Shown here: positions 1-13,400 of the stretch, one piece after another | How the letters are laid out: every line of letters starts with the position of its first letter | Position numbering within the stretch: the stretch's first letter is position 1 | Assembly (NCBI GenBank): GCA_030268105.1 | Contig: BSDZ01000032.1 | Location: 186,001-250,000 of the forward strand | Origin: Volvox africanus | Taxonomy: Eukaryota; Chlorophyta; Chlorophyceae; Chlamydomonadales; Volvocaceae | DNA: 64,000 nt | Reading direction: 5' to 3' | Translations under genes and position numbers: made by a program | Notes under the pieces: generated by a model | What the model saw: the letters and a program-made list of their open reading frames with translations, nothing else | What the model was told of the DNA's origin: nothing | Databases searched by the model: none

Positions 1-2869
1 GATAGCAGCAGGTTGTGAAGAAGGCAGGGTGTACAAATAATTCGGCGTGCGTGGGTGCATTCAGTTTAAAGTTTTCGTTTGGGTGGACGCATATATGTGT
101 GCGTGGTGGGTACCTGTGTGAACCACCTGCTACTACTCGCTGAATCGCAAGAGACTAAGTGGAACGCATCTAGCATTGCGTGAGAGACAGGGGAAAGGAC
201 AAGCGAGCGATTACACGCTTATCACAAATGCTAACATCCATTTCCTTCATTGTAATTTACCCCATTATGGATAACACGCGTATCATATAATTCATGCTGT
301 TAACTTCATTTTAAAATCAGAATTCCTGCGTGGTAAAGCCCCAACCGGCCCGACTCTTGATGGGCCTTATCTAGCGCTGCGTATCTATACATGCATGGCA
401 GCCGAATATCTATACACTGCACTAAAAAGCGCCGCCCTCTTATCCATCCCAACTTACAGGTCACGAGGGACTTGGTTTGATGGCCCAGCTGCACCTCTGA
501 CCCCCCTCCTGGCGCCTCCTCCCCGCTGAGTGCCTCCTGAAGGGGGCGTGGGCATGATGGACATCACAACGTTGAAGTGGAGGGTGGCAGCTTAATATGA
601 TGGGCAGTTTAGTTCAGCCGTGGATCTTAGCCGCTTCCCTAAGAGGATGGGTCATGTCGGGCGTGCTTCCATGTCCGCCCTCAAATATCTCCCTTGTCCG
701 TATTCCGATATGCGAATCAGTCGGTGTTGTTATTCGGCGTCGTGTGCCATAGGCCTTATCCCTATGCGTGGTTTCCTGTAGGCCTTATTGCTCGTGTCCC
801 CTTCGGTTTCCTCAAAATGCTCATGTGGGTCAGCAAGCCCTCCCTGACGCTTCAGCGGCTCAAGTAGAGCTCCAAATCGCCCAGATCTTCGATCTGACCC
901 AGAACGTGGGATGACATCATCATCATCATCATATCTGGGACCGTATCTTCCACCAAAGTAATGGCTTCCACCCTGCGAAACCAATGAACACACTGCCGGT
1001 GCTGGTCCAGTTGTGGTAAGGGCCATAAACAGCCATGCCAGGCGGCCCAAATGCCAGCGTGTCAAGGATGACAAATTACAATGCATACACATCGTCCTCC
1101 ATCTGCCCACTATCTGATTCCCCGATACCCACACGTCTACTTGCAACCTCACGGCCACTGCCCAAGCCGGCCAGAGGCGCCGAACTCTTATTTTTTCGCT
1201 AGGGCTCCCTCAATCAATTCCACTCCAGGGTGTTAAGGCCGACCCAGATGGAGATATGGGCGTCCGTGTGCTGAGGGTTTAGCCAGCCTGACGGATCGCC
1301 TGCTGTAAAGGCGAGCAGCACGCACCAATTGTTGGACATGACAACGAATGAAGCCGTCATACACGCTGCTGGCAAGCGCTAAATGGAATAACAAAAAGAC
1401 GGGCCCATGCTGCCGGCACACAATTACATCCGTGTGCTGCCTTCAAAACGACTCAACGTCAAGGCGGGCCACTTTGCACGGAAACAACAGTGCGTTAGCG
1501 AGCAAGCTCAAGAGCTGCTGAATTTGGTGCATCACTCGAGTACGCTATGCCGGATGCATACATACATGCATAACCCACCCGGACGTAGCCGGGCGGACCG
1601 CACCGCAACTGGTGTTTATGAGGGTCCAAATATAAGTGACCCATTTTTGGGAGCGGGTGGTAGTTGCACACCTGGGCAAGAAGGGGAGAGGGGATCAAGG
1701 ACCGCGGGAGGCGCAAGACAGCGTGAGGAGGGAGGCCCCGGGTACAACCGTCGGCCGTGCATGTTTCCGCACTGAAGCAAACAGTTCTTTCTCTGCCCTC
1801 GGCAAACTATTCCCAAAGTGGATGCAGGAGGCGTTCGCAGTTATCGCTTAGCTCAGCCGCGACGCAACCATATACCAAGGAGGAAAATGGACTTCTAAAA
1901 AGTAAAGAATATGCGTGGTGGCTTGACCCTTGAAGGATTCTCCTTACTTCAGTTGTCCAAGCTGCTGGGGGTACGACGGTACGATTAACATTAGCGTTTG
2001 CCACAAAGATGGAAAATGCCAAAACCAAGACGAGAAAATAATAATATCATTAATTCGTTTACAAAGAAAGTATGCATCATGCGAAGCTGGTGATAAAGCT
2101 CATAGCCTGAGACTTTCATGTCCATCACGCAAACCTATAAATGCTGAATACCTTATTGACCATTTCGATATGATAAATCAACTTCTGCTATTATAATACG
2201 AGTCATACAGCTTTTATATCTTTCCCATTTTAGACGCAGCTTGCTAACGGCACGGCGGACTAAGGCGTTTGGTGCCTAAGCGCCCTGGCTTCAGCATAAT
2301 TACTAGAAATCGAATATGAGTACCCCGGAAAGCTCTGATGAATCACCGAGGATGCCTCGCAATGTGTCCGCTACGAATGCTACGGCAACTGACATCACCG
2401 CGGATGATTGGAGTAGCTCAATCAGACATTAGAAGCAGTCATGCAAGAAGAGCGTGACAACATGAAGCGTTCAGGCAACATCAACAACTGCATGCAACAT
2501 CAACTGCAAGGGTAAGGTCACTGTAATCGGTAAATTTATACGGGCAACTCTCACCTGCGCCTTGGTCGTCCTTTCAGTTATTGTTTACACTTTCCAGGCA
2601 GAACCCAGCAAATCCCTGTAACTCCTTCCTGCAAGACCTGAAACTCTTGATGGCCAATTAACAGCAAGTTGTTTCACTTGGATTACAATTACACATGAAG
2701 CCAGTTGTTGTTTTCCAGTCTGGGTTATTTGCGCCTAAGGGCCCTACTTTTAGTATAATTGCAACTAATCGAATACGGGTAAGCTGAAAAGGAACCCAAA
2801 TACACTCAAGCGATGCTTTCAAGCATTAACCCATAGCCGCAGCTTGTTCTCATCAATTCAGGTCAGGAG
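1..2869. other. Left flank without a supported gene
   Basis: I see no convincing gene here. The longest reading frame is on the minus strand at 730-1158 (142 codons). It holds a run of Asp codons from a CAT/ATG-type triplet run near 915-935, and its last third looks somewhat protein-like, but no domain, splice context or homologue is recognisable. A short plus-strand frame at 2316-2429 (37 codons) is rich in Asn, Ala and Thr, as is the sequence at the left edge of the following array. It could be a remnant or first exon of that gene, but I cannot show a donor site. The stretch 1930-2200 is AT-rich. Confidence 0.4.
2271..2783 (+). repeat. Diverged direct duplication left of array 1
   Basis: About 50 nt at 2271-2321 and about 50 nt at 2733-2783 align by eye at roughly 70% identity. 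Both begin with a GCCTAAG-N-GCCCT motif and both contain AATCGAATA near their ends. The copies are about 460 nt apart. This suggests an old duplication just outside the array; no function is apparent. Confidence 0.4.
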
Positions 2870-3081
2870 GTGAAAACATCGGCCACTACGGAAACGACCA
2901 CCACGAACGCCACCGCCACCGCCGCCACCAACGCCACCAACGCCATAACCGCCATCACCGCTACCACCGCTACCGCCTTCACCACCGCCACCACGGCGAC
3001 CGACGCCAAGACCGCCAACACCGCCTCCATCGCCGCCGTACCGCCATGTCCGCCCCCACAGCCATCATGGCCACCAACGCT

Positions 3082-3158
3082 GTAAGTATCCTGGGGTATC
3101 TACGGGTAGTGCTCATTATTGGACCTTATACTGACATTTTTCGATTTGGCCTTTGCAG
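3082..3158 (+). other. 77-nt intron-like segment, first of 39 copies
   Basis: The segment starts GTAAGTATCC, a near-ideal donor, and ends TTTGCAG. It has a CTGAC branch-point-like motif at 3131-3135, about 24 nt before the acceptor, followed by a T-rich stretch. The frame that is open upstream reads CTG TAA across the donor, so retention would stop translation at once. Splicing joins CT to G and continues open through the next 38 nt (3159-3196), up to a second donor, CAG-GTACGT. The same segment recurs in every unit. At 77 nt it is far shorter than introns elsewhere in this window. Splicing is inferred from sequence only. Confidence 0.75.
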
Positions 3159-3371
3159 GCGGACACAACAGAGATACACCAATGAAATGAAAACAGGTAC
3201 GTAATAGTCCGGGATTTAGTCTCAATGGTGGCACCTGCATTTTGATACCTTGCTCAACTGAGGGATAACATTAGGGTTAAGTATCGGTGCCGTACCTACT
3301 TCCCTCCCGATCTCACTCCCTCCCTCCAGTGTGCCCTCCTTTTCCCCCTTCTCCCCCCCCCTCGTTGTTAG

Positions 3372-3440
3372 GCATGATGGTGGTGCTTTGGTGGTGGCGG
3401 TGGTGATGGCGATGGCGTTCGTGGAGTCGTCGGTGAAAAG
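3372..3440 (+). repeat. Isolated array 2 exon inside array 1 (copy 1 of 4)
   Basis: This 69-nt segment is the same exon-like unit that makes up array 2. It is flanked by GTTGTTAG upstream and GTAAGTATCGG downstream. It comes with its own 164-nt module, so the host S unit is 707 nt instead of 543. The pyrimidine-rich intron before it has CTCCAG and the one after it has CTCCCG, the form found in almost all of array 2. Confidence 0.95.
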
Positions 3441-3788
3441 GTAAGTATCGGTGCCGTACCTACTTCCCTCCCGATCTCACTCCCTCCCTCCCGTGTGCCC
3501 TCCTTTTCCCCCTTCTCCCCCCCCCTCGTTGTCGGCGAGCTACACCAACGGAATTGAAACGGGTACGTCATTATACGGGATCGAGTCTGAATGGGAAAAA
3601 TGGTATGTAGATACCTTCGCGACTGCCATCATGACAGCCACATGCACCGTCACCACGGCCACATGCACCGTCACCGCTACCGCCTTCACCACCGCCACCA
3701 CGGCGACCGACGCCAAGACCGCCAACACCGCCTCCATCGCCGCCGTACCGCCATGTCCGCACCCACAGCCATCATGGCCACCAACGCT

Positions 3789-4460
3789 GTAAGTATCCTG
3801 GGGTATCTACGGGTAGTGCTCATTATTGGACCTTATACTGACATTTTTCGATTTGGCCTTTGCAGGCGGACACAACAGAGATACACCAATGAAATGAAAA
3901 CAGGTACGTAATAGTCCGGGATTTAGTCTCAATGGTGGCACCTGCATTTTGATACCTTGCTCAACTGAGGGATAACATTAGGGTTAAGTATCGGTGCCGT
4001 ACCTACTTCCCTCCCGATCTCACTCCCTCCCTCCAGTGTGCCCTCCTTTTCCCCCTTCTCCCCCCCCCCTCGTTGTCGGCGAGCTACACCAACGGAATTG
4101 AAACGGGTACGTCATTATACGGGATCGAGTCTGAATGGGAAAAATGGTATGTAGATACCTTCGCGACTGCCATCATGACAGCCACCATCGCCACCGCCCA
4201 ATGTAGGTAGAAAGGGAGGGAGGGAGGGCGGGAGGGAGGGCGGGAGGGAGATTGGGTGGGCGGTCCGAAGGACGGAGGGAGGGAGGGAGAGAGGCCACCA
4301 TTCCCACCATCGCCACCGCCGCCACCACGGCCACATACACCGTCACCGCTACCGCCTTCACCACCGCCACCACGGCGACCGACGCCAAGACCGCCAACAC
4401 CGCCTCCATCGCCGCCGTACCGCCATGTCCGCCCCCACAGCCATCATGGCCACCAACGCT
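3789..4460 (+). repeat. Representative L unit (672 nt)
   Basis: The L unit is an S unit in which the first Thr/Ala block is replaced by a longer insert. After the shared EWEKWYV-coding segment comes CAATGTAGGTAG, which puts a stop into the frame that is open in S units. A tract of GGGA/GGGC runs (about 4207-4290) follows, then Thr/Ala coding resumes. There are 14 L units, whose Thr/Ala blocks end at about 4464, 5676, 6891, 8643, 10398, 12150, 13365, 17290, 19047, 21342, 23415, 24781, 25441 and 26112. The copies ending at 23415, 24781 and 25441 lack 12 nt of the G tract. L units appear non-coding in the S frame. Confidence 0.85.
4207..4250 (+). other. G-quadruplex-prone tract of L units (first of 14 copies)
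   Basis: The tract is an almost unbroken series of GGG runs separated by single A or C. It easily meets a four-run G3 pattern on the plus strand, with a second short GGAGGGAGGGAGGGA cluster at about 4275-4290. It recurs in all 14 L units, with a 12-nt deletion in three of them. The C-rich complementary logic appears in the introns of both arrays (CCCTCCCTCC and C7-C11 runs), where the minus strand is G-rich. Structure formation is predicted from the motif only. Confidence 0.7.
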
Positions 4461-7400
4461 GTAAGTATCCTGGGGTATCTACGGGTAGTGCTCATTATTG
4501 GACCTTATACTGACATTTTTCGATTTGGCCTTTGCAGGCGGACACAACAGAGATACACCAATGAAATGAAAACAGGTACGTAATAGTCCGGGATTTAGTC
4601 TCAATGGTGGCACCTGCATTTTGATACCTTGCTCAACTGAGGGATAACATTAGGGTTAAGTATCGGTGCCGTACCTACTTCCCTCCCGATCTCACTCCCT
4701 CCCTCCAGTGTGCCTTCTCTTTCTCCCTCTCCCACCCCCGTTGTCGGCGAGCTACGCCAACGGAATTGAAACGGGTACGTCATTATACGGGATCGAGTCT
4801 GAATGGGAAAAATGGTATGTAGATACCTTCGCGACTGCCATCATGACAGCCACATGCACCGTCACCACGGCCACATGCACCGTCACCGCTACCGCCTTCA
4901 CCACCGCCACCACGGCGACCGACGCCAAGACCGCCAACACCGCCTCCATCGCCGCCGTACCGCCATGTCCGCCCCCACAGCCATCATGGCCACCAACGCT
5001 GTAAGTATCCTGGGGTATCTACGGGTAGTGCTCATTATTGGACCTTATACTGACATTTTTCGATTTGGCCTTTGCAGGCGGACACAACAGAGATACACCA
5101 ATGAAATGAAAACAGGTACGTAATAGTCCGGGATTTAGTCTCAATGGTGGCACCTGCATTTTGATACCTTGCTCAACTGAGGGATAACATTAGGGTTAAG
5201 TATCGGTGCCGTACCTACTTCCCTCCCGATCTCACTCCCTCCCTCCAGTGTGCCCTCCTTTTCCCCCTTCTCCCCCCCCCCTCGTTGTCGGCGAGCTACA
5301 CCAACGGAATTGAAACGGGTACGTCATTATACGGGATCGAGTCTGAATGGGAAAAATGGTATGTAGATACCTTCGCGACTGCCATCATGACAGCCACCAT
5401 CGCCACCGCCCAATGTAGGTAGAAAGGGAGGGAGGGAGGGCGGGAGGGAGGGCGGGAGGGAGATTGGGTGGGCGGTCCGAAGGACGGAGGGAGGGAGGGA
5501 GAGAGGCCACCATTCCCACCATCGCCACCGCCGCCACCACGGCCACATACACCGTCACCGCTACCGCCTTCACCACCGCCACCACGGCGACCGACGCCAA
5601 GACCGCCAACACCGCCTCCATCGCCGCCGTACCGCCATGTCCGCCCCCACAGCCATCATGGCCACCAACGCTGTAAGTATCCTGGGGTATCTACGGGTAG
5701 TGCTCATTATTGGACCTTATACTGACATTTTTCGATTTGGCCTTTGCAGGCGGACACAACAGAGATACACCAATGAAATGAAAACAGGTACGTAATAGTC
5801 CGGGATTTAGTCTCAATGGTGGCACCTGCATTTTGATACCTTGCTCAACTGAGGGATAACATTAGGGTTAAGTATCGGTGCCGTACCTACTTCCCTCCCG
5901 ATCTCACTCCCTCCCTCCCGTGTGCCCTCCTTTTCCCCCTTCTCCCCCCCCCTCGTTGTCGGCGAGCTACACCAACGGAATTGAAACGGGTACGTCATTA
6001 TACGGGATCGAGTCTGAATGGGAAAAATGGTATGTAGATACCTTCGCGACTGCCATCATGACAGCCACATGCACCGTCACCACGGCCACATGCACCGTCA
6101 CCGCTACCGCCTTCACCACCGCCACCACGGCGACCGACGCCAAGACCGCCAACACCGCCTCCATCGCCGCCGTACCGCCATGTCCGCACCCACAGCCATC
6201 ATGGCCACCAACGCTGTAAGTATCCTGGGGTATCTACGGGTAGTGCTCATTATTGGACCTTATACTGACATTTTTCGATTTGGCCTTTGCAGGCGGACAC
6301 AACAGAGATACACCAATGAAATGAAAACAGGTACGTAATAGTCCGGGATTTAGTCTCAATGGTGGCACCTGCATTTTGATACCTTGCTCAACTGAGGGAT
6401 AACATTAGGGTTAAGTATCGGTGCCGTACCTACTTCCCTCCCGATCTCACTCCCTCCCTCCAGTGTGCCCTCCTTTTCCCCCTTCTCCCCCCCCCCTCGT
6501 TGTCGGCGAGCTACACCAACGGAATTGAAACGGGTACGTCATTATACGGGATCGAGTCTGAATGGGAAAAATGGTATGTAGATACCTTCGCGACTGCCAT
6601 CATGACAGCCACCATCGCCACCGCCCAATGTAGGTAGAAAGGGAGGGAGGGAGGGCGGGAGGGAGGGCGGGAGGGAGATTGGGTGGGCGGTCCGAAGGAC
6701 GGAGGGAGGGAGGGAGAGAGGCCACCATTCCCACCATCGCCACCGCCGCCACCACGGCCACATACACCGTCACCGCTACCGCCTTCACCACCGCCACCAC
6801 GGCGACCGACGCCAAGACCGCCAACACCGCCTCCATCGCCGCCGTACCGCCATGTCCGCCCCCACAGCCATCATGGCCACCAACGCTGTAAGTATCCTGG
6901 GGTATCTACGGGTAGTGCTCATTATTGGACCTTATACTGACATTTTTCGATTTGGCCTTTGCAGGCGGACACAACAGAGATACACCAATGAAATGAAAAC
7001 AGGTACGTAATAGTCCGGGATTTAGTCTCAATGGTGGCACCTGCATTTTGATACCTTGCTCAACTGAGGGATAACATTAGGGTTAAGTATCGGTGCCGTA
7101 CCTACTTCCCTCCCGATCTCACTCCCTCCCTCCAGTGTGCCTTCTCTTTCTCCCTCTCCCACCCCCGTTGTCGGCGAGCTACGCCAACGGAATTGAAACG
7201 GGTACGTCATTATACGGGATCGAGTCTGAATGGGAAAAATGGTATGTAGATACCTTCGCGACTGCCATCATGACAGCCACATGCACCGTCACCACGGCCA
7301 CATGCACCGTCACCGCTACCGCCTTCACCACCGCCACCACGGCGACCGACGCCAAGACCGCCAACACCGCCTCCATCGCCGCCGTACCGCCATGTCCGCC

Positions 7401-10400
7401 CCCACAGCCATCATGGCCACCAACGCTGTAAGTATCCTGGGGTATCTACGGGTAGTGCTCATTATTGGACCTTATACTGACATTTTTCGATTTGGCCTTT
7501 GCAGGCGGACACAACAGAGATACACCAATGAAATGAAAACAGGTACGTAATAGTCCGGGATTTAGTCTCAATGGTGGCACCTGCATTTTGATACCTTGCT
7601 CAACTGAGGGATAACATTAGGGTTAAGTATCGGTGCCGTACCTACTTCCCTCCCGATCTCACTCCCTCCCTCCAGTGTGCCCTCTCTTTCTCCCTCTCCC
7701 ACCCCCGTTGTCGGCGAGCTACGCCAACGGAATTGAAACGGGTACGTCATTATACGGGATCGAGTCTGAATGGGAAAAATGGTATGTAGATACCTTCGCG
7801 ACTGCCATCATGACAGCCACATGCACCGTCACCACGGCCACATGCACCGTCACCGCTACCGCCTTCACCACCGCCACCACGGCGACCGACGCCAAGACCG
7901 CCAACACCGCCTCCATCGCCGCCGTACCGCCATGTCCGCCCCCACAGCCATCATGGCCACCAACGCTGTAAGTATCCTGGGGTATCTACGGGTAGTGCTC
8001 ATTATTGGACCTTATACTGACATTTTTCGATTTGGCCTTTGCAGGCGGACACAACAGAGATACACCAATGAAATGAAAACAGGTACGTAATAGTCCGGGA
8101 TTTAGTCTCAATGGTGGCACCTGCATTTTGATACCTTGCTCAACTGAGGGATAACATTAGGGTTAAGTATCGGTGCCGTACCTACTTCCCTCCCGATCTC
8201 ACTCCCTCCCTCCAGTGTGCCCTCCTTTTCCCCCTTCTCCCCCCCCCCTCGTTGTCGGCGAGCTACACCAACGGAATTGAAACGGGTACGTCATTATACG
8301 GGATCGAGTCTGAATGGGAAAAATGGTATGTAGATACCTTCGCGACTGCCATCATGACAGCCACCATCGCCACCGCCCAATGTAGGTAGAAAGGGAGGGA
8401 GGGAGGGCGGGAGGGAGGGCGGGAGGGAGATTGGGTGGGCGGTCCGAAGGACGGAGGGAGGGAGGGAGAGAGGCCACCATTCCCACCATCGCCACCGCCG
8501 CCACCACGGCCACATACACCGTCACCGCTACCGCCTTCACCACCGCCACCACGGCGACCGACGCCAAGACCGCCAACACCGCCTCCATCGCCGCCGTACC
8601 GCCATGTCCGCCCCCACAGCCATCATGGCCACCAACGCTGTAAGTATCCTGGGGTATCTACGGGTAGTGCTCATTATTGGACCTTATACTGACATTTTTC
8701 GATTTGGCCTTTGCAGGCGGACACAACAGAGATACACCAATGAAATGAAAACAGGTACGTAATAGTCCGGGATTTAGTCTCAATGGTGGCACCTGCATTT
8801 TGATACCTTGCTCAACTGAGGGATAACATTAGGGTTAAGTATCGGTGCCGTACCTACTTCCCTCCCGATCTCACTCCCTCCCTCCAGTGTGCCCTCTCTT
8901 TCTCCCTCTCCCACCCCCGTTGTCGGCGAGCTACGCCAACGGAATTGAAACGGGTACGTCATTATACGGGATCGAGTCTGAATGGGAAAAATGGTATGTA
9001 GATACCTTCGCGACTGCCATCATGACAGCCACATGCACCGTCACCACGGCCACATGCACCGTCACCGCTACCGCCTTCACCACCGCCACCACGGCGACCG
9101 ACGCCAAGACCGCCAACACCGCCTCCATCGCCGCCGTACCGCCATGTCCGCCCCCACAGCCATCATGGCCACCAACGCTGTAAGTATCCTGGGGTATCTA
9201 CGGGTAGTGCTCATTATTGGACCTTATACTGACATTTTTCGATTTGGCCTTTGCAGGCGGACACAACAGAGATACACCAATGAAATGAAAACAGGTACGT
9301 AATAGTCCGGGATTTAGTCTCAATGGTGGCACCTGCATTTTGATACCTTGCTCAACTGAGGGATAACATTAGGGTTAAGTATCGGTGCCGTACCTACTTC
9401 CCTCCCGATCTCACTCCCTCCCTCCCGTGTGCCCTCCTTTTCCCCCTTCTCCCCCCCCCTCGTTGTCGGCGAGCTACACCAACGGAATTGAAACGGGTAC
9501 GTCATTATACGGGATCGAGTCTGAATGGGAAAAATGGTATGTAGATACCTTCGCGACTGCCATCATGACAGCCACATGCACCGTCACCACGGCCACATGC
9601 ACCGTCACCGCTACCGCCTTCACCACCGCCACCACGGCGACCGACGCCAAGACCGCCAACACCGCCTCCATCGCCGCCGTACCGCCATGTCCGCACCCAC
9701 AGCCATCATGGCCACCAACGCTGTAAGTATCCTGGGGTATCTACGGGTAGTGCTCATTATTGGACCTTATACTGACATTTTTCGATTTGGCCTTTGCAGG
9801 CGGACACAACAGAGATACACCAATGAAATGAAAACAGGTACGTAATAGTCCGGGATTTAGTCTCAATGGTGGCACCTGCATTTTGATACCTTGCTCAACT
9901 GAGGGATAACATTAGGGTTAAGTATCGGTGCCGTACCTACTTCCCTCCCGATCTCACTCCCTCCCTCCCGTGTGCCCTCCTTTTCCCCCTTCTCCCCCCC
10001 CCCTCGTTGTCGGCGAGCTACACCAACGGAATTGAAACGGGTACGTCATTATACGGGATCGAGTCTGAATGGGAAAAATGGTATGTAGATACCTTCGCGA
10101 CTGCCATCATGACAGCCACCATCGCCACCGCCCAATGTAGGTAGAAAGGGAGGGAGGGAGGGCGGGAGGGAGGGCGGGAGGGAGATTGGGTGGGCGGTCC
10201 GAAGGACGGAGGGAGGGAGGGAGAGAGGCCACCATTCCCACCATCGCCACCGCCGCCACCACGGCCACATACACCGTCACCGCTACCGCCTTCACCACCG
10301 CCACCACGGCGACCGACGCCAAGACCGCCAACACCGCCTCCATCGCCGCCGTACCGCCATGTCCGCCCCCACAGCCATCATGGCCACCAACGCTGTAAGT

Positions 10401-13400
10401 ATCCTGGGGTATCTACGGGTAGTGCTCATTATTGGACCTTATACTGACATTTTTCGATTTGGCCTTTGCAGGCGGACACAACAGAGATACACCAATGAAA
10501 TGAAAACAGGTACGTAATAGTCCGGGATTTAGTCTCAATGGTGGCACCTGCATTTTGATACCTTGCTCAACTGAGGGATAACATTAGGGTTAAGTATCGG
10601 TGCCGTACCTACTTCCCTCCCGATCTCACTCCCTCCCTCCAGTGTGCCTTCTCTTTCTCCCTCTCCCACCCCCGTTGTCGGCGAGCTACGCCAACGGAAT
10701 TGAAACGGGTACGTCATTATACGGGATCGAGTCTGAATGGGAAAAATGGTATGTAGATACCTTCGCGACTGCCATCATGACAGCCACATGCACCGTCACC
10801 ACGGCCACATGCACCGTCACCGCTACCGCCTTCACCACCGCCACCACGGCGACCGACGCCAAGACCGCCAACACCGCCTCCATCGCCGCCGTACCGCCAT
10901 GTCCGCCCCCACAGCCATCATGGCCACCAACGCTGTAAGTATCCTGGGGTATCTACGGGTAGTGCTCATTATTGGACCTTATACTGACATTTTTCGATTT
11001 GGCCTTTGCAGGCGGACACAACAGAGATACACCAATGAAATGAAAACAGGTACGTAATAGTCCGGGATTTAGTCTCAATGGTGGCACCTGCATTTTGATA
11101 CCTTGCTCAACTGAGGGATAACATTAGGGTTAAGTATCGGTGCCGTACCTACTTCCCTCCCGATCTCACTCCCTCCCTCCAGTGTGCCCTCTCTTTCTCC
11201 CTCTCCCACCCCCGTTGTCGGCGAGCTACGCCAACGGAATTGAAACGGGTACGTCATTATACGGGATCGAGTCTGAATGGGAAAAATGGTATGTAGATAC
11301 CTTCGCGACTGCCATCATGACAGCCACATGCACCGTCACCACGGCCACATGCACCGTCACCGCTACCGCCTTCACCACCGCCACCACGGCGACCGACGCC
11401 AAGACCGCCAACACCGCCTCCATCGCCGCCGTACCGCCATGTCCGCCCCCACAGCCATCATGGCCACCAACGCTGTAAGTATCCTGGGGTATCTACGGGT
11501 AGTGCTCATTATTGGACCTTATACTGACATTTTTCGATTTGGCCTTTGCAGGCGGACACAACAGAGATACACCAATGAAATGAAAACAGGTACGTAATAG
11601 TCCGGGATTTAGTCTCAATGGTGGCACCTGCATTTTGATACCTTGCTCAACTGAGGGATAACATTAGGGTTAAGTATCGGTGCCGTACCTACTTCCCTCC
11701 CGATCTCACTCCCTCCCTCCAGTGTGCCCTCCTTTTCCCCCTTCTCCCCCCCCCCTCGTTGTCGGCGAGCTACACCAACGGAATTGAAACGGGTACGTCA
11801 TTATACGGGATCGAGTCTGAATGGGAAAAATGGTATGTAGATACCTTCGCGACTGCCATCATGACAGCCACCATCGCCACCGCCCAATGTAGGTAGAAAG
11901 GGAGGGAGGGAGGGCGGGAGGGAGGGCGGGAGGGAGATTGGGTGGGCGGTCCGAAGGACGGAGGGAGGGAGGGAGAGAGGCCACCATTCCCACCATCGCC
12001 ACCGCCGCCACCACGGCCACATACACCGTCACCGCTACCGCCTTCACCACCGCCACCACGGCGACCGACGCCAAGACCGCCAACACCGCCTCCATCGCCG
12101 CCGTACCGCCATGTCCGCCCCCACAGCCATCATGGCCACCAACGCTGTAAGTATCCTGGGGTATCTACGGGTAGTGCTCATTATTGGACCTTATACTGAC
12201 ATTTTTCGATTTGGCCTTTGCAGGCGGACACAACAGAGATACACCAATGAAATGAAAACAGGTACGTAATAGTCCGGGATTTAGTCTCAATGGTGGCACC
12301 TGCATTTTGATACCTTGCTCAACTGAGGGATAACATTAGGGTTAAGTATCGGTGCCGTACCTACTTCCCTCCCGATCTCACTCCCTCCCTCCCGTGTGCC
12401 CTCCTTTTCCCCCTTCTCCCCCCCCCTCGTTGTCGGCGAGCTACACCAACGGAATTGAAACGGGTACGTCATTATACGGGATCGAGTCTGAATGGGAAAA
12501 ATGGTATGTAGATACCTTCGCGACTGCCATCATGACAGCCACATGCACCGTCACCACGGCCACATGCACCGTCACCGCTACCGCCTTCACCACCGCCACC
12601 ACGGCGACCGACGCCAAGACCGCCAACACCGCCTCCATCGCCGCCGTACCGCCATGTCCGCACCCACAGCCATCATGGCCACCAACGCTGTAAGTATCCT
12701 GGGGTATCTACGGGTAGTGCTCATTATTGGACCTTATACTGACATTTTTCGATTTGGCCTTTGCAGGCGGACACAACAGAGATACACCAATGAAATGAAA
12801 ACAGGTACGTAATAGTCCGGGATTTAGTCTCAATGGTGGCACCTGCATTTTGATACCTTGCTCAACTGAGGGATAACATTAGGGTTAAGTAGCGGTGCCG
12901 TACCTACTTCCCTCCCGATCTCACTCCCTCCCTCCAGTGTGCCCTCCTTTTCCCCCTTCTCCCCCCCCCCTCGTTGTCGGCGAGCTACACCAACGGAATT
13001 GAAACGGGTACGTCATTATACGGGATCGAGTCTGAATGGGAAAAATGGTATGTAGATACCTTCGCGACTGCCATCATGACAGCCACCATCGCCACCGCCC
13101 AATGTAGGTAGAAAGGGAGGGAGGGAGGGCGGGAGGGAGGGCGGGAGGGAGATTGGGTGGGCGGTCCGAAGGACGGAGGGAGGGAGGGAGAGAGGCCACC
13201 ATTCCCACCATCGCCACCGCCGCCACCACGGCCACATACACCGTCACCGCTACCGCCTTCACCACCGCCACCACGGCGACCGACGCCAAGACCGCCAACA
13301 CCGCCTCCATCGCCGCCGTACCGCCATGTCCGCCCCCACAGCCATCATGGCCACCAACGCTGTAAGTATCCTGGGGTATCTACGGGTAGTGCTCATTATT

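Noticed and set aside
730..1158. Minus-strand 142-codon gene
   Set aside because: The end of the frame is charged and protein-like, but there is no domain, splice support or neighbour to back it. It is mentioned only in the flank entry.
3268..3282. Telomere or subtelomere signal
   Set aside because: Each array 1 unit contains one TTAGGGTT, but never two telomere repeats in tandem, so it is no evidence of a chromosome end.
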